64,000 bases of DNA from Verrucomicrobiota bacterium (GTDB lineage Bacteria > Verrucomicrobiota > Verrucomicrobiia > Chthoniobacterales > SZAS-18), in contig JAFEGM010000007.1 of assembly GCA_018240025.1 (NCBI GenBank), positions 62,001 to 126,000 of the forward strand, written 5' to 3'. The notes beneath the pieces are model-generated. The model did no database searches and was not told the origin of the DNA. It worked only from the letters and a program-made list of their open reading frames with translations. Shown here piece by piece: positions 33,532 through 41,111 of the stretch. The position numbers and the translations under genes were made by a program. The number at the start of each line of letters is the position of its first letter. Position 1 is the stretch's first letter.

Positions 33532-34557
33532 ATGCTTTCGCGCCTTCCGTCGCTCGTACAGATGCTGGTGGTCGAAGTCGTGGCCGTGGTCTGCCTCGGC
33601 GCCGGCGGCTTCGCGCGCCTGGCCGGGCACCCGTCCAGCGAGCCGCTCTCCGCGCGCGTCTTCGCGCAGTTGCTGCTCGGCCTCCTCGCGGGCTGGCTGC
33701 TCCTGCGGCAGATCTGTCGACCTCGGCTGCAGCAGGTCTCCTGGTCGCCCGTGCGACAGTTCGGTCCCGTCGCCGTGGTTCTGCCGAACGATCCTTCCGC
33801 CACGCAGACGGTCGTGCTCAGCAGCCATCCGTCGTACGTGCTGCTCGATCTCGTCGCCGGGTTGCTGCCGGGCTTCCTCGCCTGGGCGAGTTGGGGCGAC
33901 GATCCCGCCCTCAATCCGTCCGCCCCACTCTGGCGTTGGTCGCTCGCGATCTGGGCGGTCTTCCCCCTCGCCCGCCTCCTCTGCTGGTATGGACTGGGCC
34001 GCGGGCCCGATCTCCTGCGGGAAATCGCCTCCGGTCGGACCCGTGCGGCCAGCCAACTCGGGTGGGAACTCGCCTGGCGGCCCGTACTCGCCTTCGCGGT
34101 CATTGCGACGACCGTCACCCTGCCCGGCCTCGCGCTCGGCGTTCGCGACACTCGACGCACCGAAGCCGCCACGCCCCTGCTCGATGCCACCCGCGTGGCC
34201 GAGATCCGCGCCACCCCCGCCGCGTTTCGGGATGCCCGTCTGCGGGTGCGCGGCAGGATGCTCGGTGCGATCCAGCAATGGCCCGCCGGCGGAGGAAAGC
34301 AGGCCAGCGCCGGGATCCGCCTCCAAACCGCCGACGGAGCGCAGGTGCTCGTCTTCTGCGACGTGCACCGACTGCGCGAGTTCGAGCGTCTCGTCGCCCG
34401 TGGGGCTTCGGTCGAGCTCACGCTGCTCGTCCGCGTGCTGGAAAATGGCGGCCGGGAGATCGGCCGCCATTATTCGACCTACTACGGCTGGAACCCGGCC
34501 GACTTCGGCCCGGCGCCGTCCGGCGGCTGGATGCTCACGTACTTCGTCGACGCCTGA
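33532..34557 (+). CDS. Membrane protein of unknown function
   Basis: A 341-residue protein with hydrophobic spans near residues 10-30, 45-60, 95-115, 130-150 and 180-200, and a soluble C-terminal half. The latter has a beta-rich segment AAFRDARLRVRGRMLGAIQQW with RLQTADGAQVLVFCDV, resembling an OB-like or nucleic-acid-binding barrel, but I cannot assign a family. The ATG at 33532 lies 30 nt after the efflux-pump stop, so cotranscription is plausible. Its 3' end nearly abuts the convergent ArsR gene (5 nt apart). The C-terminal residues GGWMLTYFVDA are ordinary. Confidence 0.68.
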   Translation: MLSRLPSLVQMLVVEVVAVVCLGAGGFARLAGHPSSEPLSARVFAQLLLGLLAGWLLLRQICRPRLQQVSWSPVRQFGPVAVVLPNDPSATQTVVLSSHPSYVLLDLVAGLLPGFLAWASWGDDPALNPSAPLWRWSLAIWAVFPLARLLCWYGLGRGPDLLREIASGRTRAASQLGWELAWRPVLAFAVIATTVTLPGLALGVRDTRRTEAATPLLDATRVAEIRATPAAFRDARLRVRGRMLGAIQQWPAGGGKQASAGIRLQTADGAQVLVFCDVHRLREFERLVARGASVELTLLVRVLENGGREIGRHYSTYYGWNPADFGPAPSGGWMLTYFVDA

Positions 34558-34562
34558 CCCGC

Positions 34563-35246
34563 TCAATCCGGCCAACCGAAAGCCAACTTCTCGCGCAGCG
34601 CGGTCCGACCGCTCGACGTCACGGTGACGCAGCGGGAATCACGCGCCCGCCGCACCCAGCCGGCCGTCAGCAGCCGCGTGGCCACCGCCGCGCCCAGCGC
34701 GCCACCGAGGTGGTCCTTGCGCTCGCTCCAGTCGAGACAGCCGCAGGCAAAACGCCGCCGTGCGCCGCGCGCTGCCGCCACGTCGACGCCGATCTCGCCC
34801 AGCTGCTGCTCGCCCCTGCGGGTGATCTCGAAGGCGGCCTCCGCCGGCTTCAGCAACCGCTCCTCGAGCAAGTGCTCCAGCAGCCGTCGACCCAGCCGCC
34901 CCGCCAGATGGTCGTAGCACATCCGGGCCTGGCGGATGGGGGAATCGGGTGGGCTGCTCGGCACCGCGGCCTTCGGCGCCACCGCCATGACCGCCTCCAC
35001 GCATTGCGCCACGTCCGGCGAGGCGAGGCGGAAATACTTGTGCCGGCCCTGGCTGGTCGAGACGAGCAGGCCGTCGCCCTGCAGTCGCTGCAGATGGACC
35101 GTACCGGTGGCGGGACTCACGCCCACACCGTACGACAGCTCCTTGGCCGTCAGCGCACGACCGTCCATGAGGAGCGAGAGCATCTGGATGCGCGAAGGAT
35201 CGCCGAGGGTGCGGGCGATGCGGGCGAGGTCGGGTTCGGCGGACAT
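34563..35246 (-). CDS. ArsR-family winged-helix repressor with C-terminal extension
   Basis: A 227-residue regulator. Residues 1-85 are a standard ArsR DNA-binding domain: ARIARTLGDPSRIQMLSLLM, then GRALTAKELSYGVGVSPATG and the recognition helix leading to HLQRLQGDGLLVSTSQGRHKYF. The second half (about 100-227) is a separate domain carrying ACGCLDWSERKDHLGGALGA, a Cys-rich motif seen in an ArsR subgroup; it may bind a metal or ligand. It lies 38 nt downstream of the MacB-like permease gene on the same strand. Its ATG overlaps a near-perfect palindrome (35244-35269), consistent with autorepression. Confidence 0.9.
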   Translation of the reverse strand: MSAEPDLARIARTLGDPSRIQMLSLLMDGRALTAKELSYGVGVSPATGTVHLQRLQGDGLLVSTSQGRHKYFRLASPDVAQCVEAVMAVAPKAAVPSSPPDSPIRQARMCYDHLAGRLGRRLLEHLLEERLLKPAEAAFEITRRGEQQLGEIGVDVAAARGARRRFACGCLDWSERKDHLGGALGAAVATRLLTAGWVRRARDSRCVTVTSSGRTALREKLAFGWPD

Positions 35247-35269
35247 GATTCGACCGTAGTCGAACCATG
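35244..35269. promoter_or_regulatory. 26-bp near-perfect palindrome over the ArsR start codon
   Basis: CATGATTCGAC-N4-GTCGAACCATG spans 35244-35269 with one mismatched pair across 11-bp arms and a CGTA centre. On the minus strand the left end is the ArsR ATG (35244-35246). Such a site is the expected position for an ArsR-type autorepressor operator blocking transcription or translation start. It also lies in the gap after the permease gene, so it may control readthrough. Confidence 0.75.
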
Positions 35270-35284
35270 ACTGCGGGACAACGC

Positions 35285-37843
35285 CTACTCGCTGCGCAGG
35301 GCTTCGGAAGGCTCGATGCGGGCGGCGCGGCGCGCGGGCGGCAGCCCGGCGGCCACCGCGGCCGAGAAAAGCACGAGTCCACAGGCGGTCAGGCCGAGGG
35401 CATCGACTGGCGGCAGGAGCGACAGCTCACTGCGCAATACCGTGGCCAGACCGACCGCCAGCAGACCGCCCACCGCCACCGCCAGGAGCGCCTGGCGGGC
35501 GCTCTGGCCGAGCACCAGCGCGAGCACCTGCCCCGCGGTGGAGCCCAGGGCCATGCGCAGCCCGAGTTCGCGGGTGCGCCGGGCCACGAGGTAAGCGGCC
35601 ACACCATAAACCCCCACCACGGCCAGGATCAGCGCCACGGTGGCGAAAAGACCGAAGAGCACGGCGGTGCTGCGGATGACCCAAAAGTTGGCATTGCGGT
35701 CGACGAACTCCTGCAGCGGCAGTGCCTGCACGACCTGCGCCGCGCGATCGCGGGCCAGAATCTCGCGGCGCAAGTGCTGCACTGCGGCGGTCAGCGCGCC
35801 GCGTTCGCCCGCCTGGAACTTGACGGTCAGATAGGCCCCCAGGCCTGCCTCGGGCGGGAACGGCAGATAGACGCGCGCCGGCGGTTCGGCGGCACCCGTG
35901 AAGCCATGCCACGGACTGCGGACGACGCCGACCACTTCGAATTCGCCGACCCGCTCGCCCTCGGCGACCTTGATGCGGCGGCCCAGCGCCACACCATCCT
36001 GAAACAGGCGGCGGGCCAGGCCCTCATCGACGATGGCCACCTGCGCCTGGCTCCCCGGCGCGGTCTCGGCGGCGCTGAATTCGCGGCCGCCGAGCAGCGA
36101 AATGCCGAGCTGCTGGAAGTACCCCGCCTCGATCGCGGTGCAGAGCCCGGAGGCGCCGCGCGCCTTCCCGGGCGGAGGCTCGGTCGCGTGCGGGCCAAGC
36201 CCTTCGGCGCGTCGGTAGATGTCGGTGTTGTCGAAGGGCACCAGCGTCGACCATTGCGCCGAGACCACCCCGGGGAGCGTCTCGAGTTGCGCGGCCAGCG
36301 CGCGGAAGCGGGCGGGCGCCTCTTCCCGTGGCAGGCGGGCGAAGCGATAGTCCACTTCGAGCACCGCCACTCCGTCGGTTCGGAAGCCCGGCGATTGCTT
36401 TGCCATGCCCAGGCCACCGCGAAAGAACTGCACCGCGGTGAAGAGCAACGCGAGCGCCAGCGCCAGCTGCACCGTCACCAGCAGCTGCCGGGTGCCGAAG
36501 AGGCCGAGCCAGCCGCGCCGCTGGGTGCCTTCGGCGGCCGCTCCGGTGCGGATGTCCAGGCTCAGATCCCGCTTCGAAAGGCTCAAGGCCGGCCCCAGGC
36601 TGAAGAGCAGCGTGGCCCCGCCGCAGAGGGTCGCCACCGCCAGGCTGACGCCGAAGTCCGGCGTCGCGCTGAAGGCCAGAGAAAAACCCCAGGCCGGCGC
36701 GACCGACTGACTGACCGAGGCGATCAGCCAGTCCATCCCGAGGCAGCCGAGCCAGAGCCCGGCGAGCCCGCCCAGAAACGCGAGCACAGCCCCTTCCGCG
36801 AGCAGTTGGCGCACGATGTGTCCGCGGGTCGCCCCCAGCGCCAGGCGCACGGCCACCTCGCGCTTGCGCACGGCGCCGCGGGCCAGCAGCAGATTGGCGA
36901 GATTGAGCGAAGCGACCACCAGCACGAGCACGGCCATGCCCTGCAGAACGACGCCGAGCGAAACGGTCACGCCCCCGCCTTCCGGCCCATCGGAAATGCC
37001 GTAGCGCGACTGCGGACCGAGTTCCCAGCGGCGCGGTTCCTGGCGCGCCTCCTCGCCCTGCGGTGGCGCGAATTCCCGCACGCGCTGGGCGAGATCGGGC
37101 AGCCGCAGCGTGGCCGTTTCGCGGGTCAGGCCGGGGGCCAGCCGCACCCAGACGTTGAGCGCGAACTCGGACGGCTCCGTCAGCTCCTGCGGCGTGGCCT
37201 GCTCCCCGGGCAGACCTCCGCTTAGCTGCCGATAGCACCCGAGCGGAAAGTACAGGTCGGGCCCGATGAGCACATTGAGACCGCTGAACCCGCGGGGCGC
37301 GATGCCGACGACGGTGAAAGTCCGGCCGCCGATGCGCAGTTGCGAGCCGAGGAAATCGGGCTTGCCGCCCTGCCGCTGCCAGTAGTCGTAGCTCGCCACC
37401 GCCACGTTCTGGGCTGCGCCCGGCCGGCCTTCCGCCTCGCTGAAGCCTCGGCCGCGCAGTTCCGCCGAGACGCCGTGGAAGGCGAAGAAGTTCGAGCTGA
37501 CGAGCAGCGCGAGACTGCGCTTCGCCTCCAGCCCCTCGCCTACCCCGACCATGGCGGGGGACATCGCGGCGACGTCCCGGAAGAGATCCGTGGCGCGCCG
37601 CACTGCCTGGTACTCCGCGTAGGAAACGCGCCGATAGTCATGGCCGCGGGCTGTGGGCCGGTTCGGAAACAGCCCGGTCACCTGCTCGGGCTCGCTCTTC
37701 GAAACCGGTGCGTAGACCACCACCCGCAGCACGGCGAAGACGGCCGCATTGACTGCGATGGCGATGGCCAGTGTGGCAATGGCCGTCGCGGAGAAGCCCG
37801 GGCTCTTGAGCAGCTGACGGAGGGCGAGGCGAAAATGGGACAT
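35285..37843 (-). CDS. MacB-like orphan ABC permease (ADOP type) 1
   Basis: An 852-residue membrane protein with the duplicated FtsX/MacB permease layout: an N-terminal span (SATAIATLAIAIAVNAAVF), a large periplasmic MacB_PCD domain with VASYDYWQRQGG and GIAPRGFSG, three spans around LLLARGAVRKREVAVRLALG, then a second periplasmic domain and a C-terminal FtsX segment ending RRTRELGLRMALGSTAGQ and GLPPARRAARIEPSEALRSE. It starts MSHFRLALRQLLKSPGF (ATG at 37841-37843). No ATPase is adjacent, as is usual for ADOP proteins. It follows the TPR hybrid kinase (116-nt gap) on the same strand. It lacks the N-terminal cytoplasmic helix seen in the second copy at 41112. Confidence 0.9.
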   Translation of the reverse strand: MSHFRLALRQLLKSPGFSATAIATLAIAIAVNAAVFAVLRVVVYAPVSKSEPEQVTGLFPNRPTARGHDYRRVSYAEYQAVRRATDLFRDVAAMSPAMVGVGEGLEAKRSLALLVSSNFFAFHGVSAELRGRGFSEAEGRPGAAQNVAVASYDYWQRQGGKPDFLGSQLRIGGRTFTVVGIAPRGFSGLNVLIGPDLYFPLGCYRQLSGGLPGEQATPQELTEPSEFALNVWVRLAPGLTRETATLRLPDLAQRVREFAPPQGEEARQEPRRWELGPQSRYGISDGPEGGGVTVSLGVVLQGMAVLVLVVASLNLANLLLARGAVRKREVAVRLALGATRGHIVRQLLAEGAVLAFLGGLAGLWLGCLGMDWLIASVSQSVAPAWGFSLAFSATPDFGVSLAVATLCGGATLLFSLGPALSLSKRDLSLDIRTGAAAEGTQRRGWLGLFGTRQLLVTVQLALALALLFTAVQFFRGGLGMAKQSPGFRTDGVAVLEVDYRFARLPREEAPARFRALAAQLETLPGVVSAQWSTLVPFDNTDIYRRAEGLGPHATEPPPGKARGASGLCTAIEAGYFQQLGISLLGGREFSAAETAPGSQAQVAIVDEGLARRLFQDGVALGRRIKVAEGERVGEFEVVGVVRSPWHGFTGAAEPPARVYLPFPPEAGLGAYLTVKFQAGERGALTAAVQHLRREILARDRAAQVVQALPLQEFVDRNANFWVIRSTAVLFGLFATVALILAVVGVYGVAAYLVARRTRELGLRMALGSTAGQVLALVLGQSARQALLAVAVGGLLAVGLATVLRSELSLLPPVDALGLTACGLVLFSAAVAAGLPPARRAARIEPSEALRSE

Positions 37844-37959
37844 GGGAGCAGAGGGCCGAGGTGTCCCGCGCGCAGGTGCACGACCCATGCCAAAGCTGCG
37901 CGGCGCGCGCCGACCCCGGCGGATCCTCGAACTGCGGTCCTCAGGGTCCTCTGCGCAAC

Positions 37960-40629
37960 TCACCCTTGGGACGACACCTTCCCGCTTTCGGGACCGCCGG
38001 CTTCCGCCCCGCCGACCAGCCGGACGACCTCGCCGAGGAGGGTCAGGCGCGAGACCGGCTTGCGGCGGAAGGGCACGCCCAGCCGCTCCATCTCCTCGGC
38101 ATCGCGCTCCTGCGAAGACGCGGTCAGGATGAGCACCGGCAGCGCGGCCAACGAGGGATCGGCACGGAGGGCGCGGATCAGATCCAGTCCGCTCCCGCCC
38201 GGCATGCGGAGGTCGCTGATGACGAGGTCGGCTCGCTCTGCCCGCACCAGCTGGAGAGCCTGCGTGAGGTCCTCCGCCTCACGCACCCGATGCGCCGGGC
38301 CGAGAAAATCGCGCACCAGACGCCGATTCAGCGCCACGTCGTCCACCACGACGAAATCGAGCGCCGGCAGAGCCGCGAACGCCCGCTCCAGCGCGATCTC
38401 GGCTTCTTCATCGGGCGTCCAGGCAGGCCGCGCCTCGGCGCTGGCGCGCAAGCCGGGGAACTCGAAGCGGAAGGTGCTGCCCCGCCCCACTTCGCTCTCC
38501 AGAGCGATCCGCCCGCCCATCATGTCCACCAGCCGCTGGGTGATGGCGAGCCCGAGACCGGTGCCGCCGAAACGCTTGGCGCTCTGTCCGGCCACCTGCG
38601 AGAAGGCTTCGAAGACCCGCTGCTGCTCGGCCTCGGGAATGCCGACGCCCGTGTCGACCACTTCGAGAACGAGGGTCTTCGTCTCCGCCGCAGCCTCGTC
38701 CCGCACGGCGGCGCGAATGACCACGCCGCCGCTCTCGGTGAACTTGAGCGCGTTGCCGACCGTGTTGACCACGATCTGACGCAGGCGCACTTCATCGAGC
38801 ATCAGCTCGGCCGGGAGGTCAGCCGCCAGCGCGAGTTCCACGCTCAGGCCCTTCTTCATGGCCTGGAGCGAGAACATCTGCCGCACCTCCATCAGCAGCG
38901 TGCTGAGATCGGTCGGCGTAGGCTGCAATTCCAGCTTCCCGGCCTCGATCTTGGAGAGATCGAGTATGTCGTTGATCAGCCGCAACAACGTCTTCCCGCT
39001 GCTCGAGATGGCTTCGAGATACTCGCGCTGCTCGTCGTCCTCCACCCGCCCTTCCAGCAGCTCGGAAAAGCCGAGGATCGAGTTCATCGGCGTGCGGATT
39101 TCGTGGCTCATGTTGGCCAGGAACTCGCTCTTGGCGTGGTTGGCGGCGTCGGCGCGGGCCCGCTCGACCGCCAGTTCCTCGTTCTGCCGACGCAGCGCCT
39201 CTTCCGCGCGCTGCTTCACGCGGTAGCGATTCCACAGCAGGAGCAGACCGAAAGTCAGCGCGATCAGTCCGACCACCAGCTCCTGCCGGTCGCGCTCCTG
39301 CCGCGCGATCTGCAACTGCTGGACTTCGCTCTGCGCATTCAAACGCTCGATCTCGCGCTCCTTCTGCGCGGTGCGAAAGCGGGCCTCCAGCTCGGCGATG
39401 CGCTTGCGCGTCTCCACCCCGCGCAGCGTCTCGTTCGCCGCCGCCAGCTTGTCGGCGTAGTCGAGCGCCTCGGTGGGCCGGCCGAGCCGCCGGTGCGCCC
39501 GCATGAGGGTGTCGGCCGCCGCCCGCACGCCGTCGGTCCGCTGCATCTGCTCGGCCAGCGCCAAAGCCTCGCCGGCGTAGGCGATGGCCCCGGCCAACTC
39601 GCCGCGCTCGAGCTGCACGGCTCCGAGGCTGTTCAGCGTCTTGACGATGCCCTGGCGGAAATTGAGCGAGCGATAGATGGACAGCGCCTCGTGGAACTCC
39701 GCGATGGCCTGATCGAGCTGGCCCATGGCCCGACGCGTCACGCCGATGCTCTCGTGCACCGCCGCCACGATCTCGGCCGAGGGAATCGCCTTTGCCGCCT
39801 CCATGGAGCGGGCCTGGGCCGCGAGGGCCGGTTCGTGCTCGCCCAGCGCACTGAGCGCGTCGCCCGTGTTGTTCCAAAGGACAGCCACGACTAAATGGTC
39901 GCTCTTCGAGGCCACGGCTTCCGCCAGTCGATATTGATCGAGAGCCTCGCGGTGCCGGTCCTGATGCCGCAGCGTGGTGCCGAGGTTGATCCGCGCGGAG
40001 ACCACGCCTTCGGGATCCTGCCGCTGCTGCGCGACGTCGATCGCCTCCTGCAGGAAACGCACCGCGCCCGCATAGTCGCCGCGCGCATCGGCCAGATTGC
40101 CCAGCGAGTTCAGCATCTGCAGCTCGCGGGTGTGGTCCTTGGTCTTCCGCGCCAGCGCCAGCGCCTCGGTGTAGGGACGCTCCGCTTCGGGGTAGTCGCC
40201 CCGCGTGAAATGCAGTCGGCCGATCCAGACCAGGGCGGTGAGCACCTCGGCCTCCTGCCCGAGCGAGCGCGCGAGCTCCAGCGCCTCCTGTCGCGCCGTC
40301 AGCGACTCGGCCGTGCGGTTCAGGCTGAAGAGCACCGAGCCTTTCGCCTGCAGGACTTTCAATAGCGCCCCCCGATCCCCCAGCTGTCGCGCCAGGTCCT
40401 CGGCCGACGAGGCGTGGGTCAGCGCCTGCTCGGACTTGAGCTTGCCGCGCTGTTCGAGCAGCGCGAGCAGAGTGCCGAGGCGTTGGCGCGGATCGGCCGC
40501 GGCGGCCAGCCGGCTCTCCAATTCGGACAGCGGCGGCGTCGGGGTCTGCGCCCCCAGACCACCGCTCGCCAGCGCCAGCGCGAGCAGGCGGGCGACGAAT
40601 GCGGCAAGCGGAGGGCGGTGCGACGACAT
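37960..40629 (-). CDS. TPR-containing hybrid sensor histidine kinase
   Basis: An 889-residue membrane kinase. A signal peptide (about 1-28) exports a long tetratricopeptide region (about 40-380, with GDYPEAERPYTEALALAR and GDYAGAVRFLQEAIDVAQ repeats), followed by a coiled coil and one membrane span near residue 445 (VVGLIALTFGLLLLW). The kinase core has MSHEIRTPMNS with His509, NALKFTESG, DTGVGIP and GTGLGLAI boxes, then a C-terminal receiver with Asp806 in ISDLRMPGG. The ATG at 40627-40629 is 143 nt divergent from padR. A receiver fused to the kinase and the lack of an output domain imply a phosphorelay partner encoded elsewhere. Confidence 0.93.
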   Translation of the reverse strand: MSSHRPPLAAFVARLLALALASGGLGAQTPTPPLSELESRLAAAADPRQRLGTLLALLEQRGKLKSEQALTHASSAEDLARQLGDRGALLKVLQAKGSVLFSLNRTAESLTARQEALELARSLGQEAEVLTALVWIGRLHFTRGDYPEAERPYTEALALARKTKDHTRELQMLNSLGNLADARGDYAGAVRFLQEAIDVAQQRQDPEGVVSARINLGTTLRHQDRHREALDQYRLAEAVASKSDHLVVAVLWNNTGDALSALGEHEPALAAQARSMEAAKAIPSAEIVAAVHESIGVTRRAMGQLDQAIAEFHEALSIYRSLNFRQGIVKTLNSLGAVQLERGELAGAIAYAGEALALAEQMQRTDGVRAAADTLMRAHRRLGRPTEALDYADKLAAANETLRGVETRKRIAELEARFRTAQKEREIERLNAQSEVQQLQIARQERDRQELVVGLIALTFGLLLLWNRYRVKQRAEEALRRQNEELAVERARADAANHAKSEFLANMSHEIRTPMNSILGFSELLEGRVEDDEQREYLEAISSSGKTLLRLINDILDLSKIEAGKLELQPTPTDLSTLLMEVRQMFSLQAMKKGLSVELALAADLPAELMLDEVRLRQIVVNTVGNALKFTESGGVVIRAAVRDEAAAETKTLVLEVVDTGVGIPEAEQQRVFEAFSQVAGQSAKRFGGTGLGLAITQRLVDMMGGRIALESEVGRGSTFRFEFPGLRASAEARPAWTPDEEAEIALERAFAALPALDFVVVDDVALNRRLVRDFLGPAHRVREAEDLTQALQLVRAERADLVISDLRMPGGSGLDLIRALRADPSLAALPVLILTASSQERDAEEMERLGVPFRRKPVSRLTLLGEVVRLVGGAEAGGPESGKVSSQG

Positions 40630-40744
40630 GGGACGCGTGCCAGTTGGTAAGCCAGCGCGCCCGAGGCGTCGATGCCGGAGTGGCGGCGGCCCATCTGCGC
40701 CGAAATTGCGAGATACGCCGGCCAGGCCCCCGTCCTGTTGACGT

Positions 40745-40764
40745 TCCACAGGAGTTCCTGTGGA
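40745..40764. promoter_or_regulatory. Perfect 9+2+9 palindrome before padR (candidate operator)
   Basis: TCCACAGGA-GT-TCCTGTGGA occupies 40745-40764 and ends 8 nt before the padR ATG. A TTGACG at 40738-40743 just upstream could be a -35 box, in which case the palindrome fills the spacer and the -10 region (TGGACT, weak) sits so near the ATG that the mRNA would have almost no leader. Position and symmetry fit a PadR autorepression site. Confidence 0.75.
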
Positions 40765-40772
40765 CTGTCCAC

Positions 40773-41108
40773 ATGAAGGATGGCCGCACCGAACTCCTGC
40801 AGGGCACGCTCGACCTGCTCATTCTCCGCACGCTCAGCCAGCTCGGGCCGCTGCATGGCTTCGGCATCGCGCGACGGCTGGAGCAGGTCTCGGGCGACAC
40901 CCTCAGCCTCAATCAGGGCACGGTGTATCCGGCGCTCGTGCGCCTCGAGCAGCGCGGCTGGATCACCTCGGAATGGGGCCTCAGCGAGAACAACCGCCGG
41001 GCGCGCTTCTACCGCATTTCCGCCGCGGGCCGGCGCCAGCTCAAGGAAGAGGTGGCGCAGTGGGAACGCGTGGCCGCCCTCGTCCGCAACGTCCTGACCG
41101 CCGACTGA
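40773..41108 (+). CDS. PadR-family transcriptional regulator
   Basis: A 111-residue winged-helix protein starting MKDGRTELLQGTLDLLILR. It matches the PadR subgroup that travels with MacB-like orphan permeases: LHGFGIARRLEQ, NQGTVYPALVRLEQRGWI and SENNRRARFYRISAAGRRQL, then a C-terminal helix for dimerisation. It ends 3 nt before the start of the permease gene at 41112, so the two form an operon. It is divergent from the TPR kinase at 40629. It should repress this operon, probably binding the palindrome at 40745-40764; the inducing ligand is unknown. Confidence 0.93.
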   Translation: MKDGRTELLQGTLDLLILRTLSQLGPLHGFGIARRLEQVSGDTLSLNQGTVYPALVRLEQRGWITSEWGLSENNRRARFYRISAAGRRQLKEEVAQWERVAALVRNVLTAD

Positions 41109-41111
41109 GCC

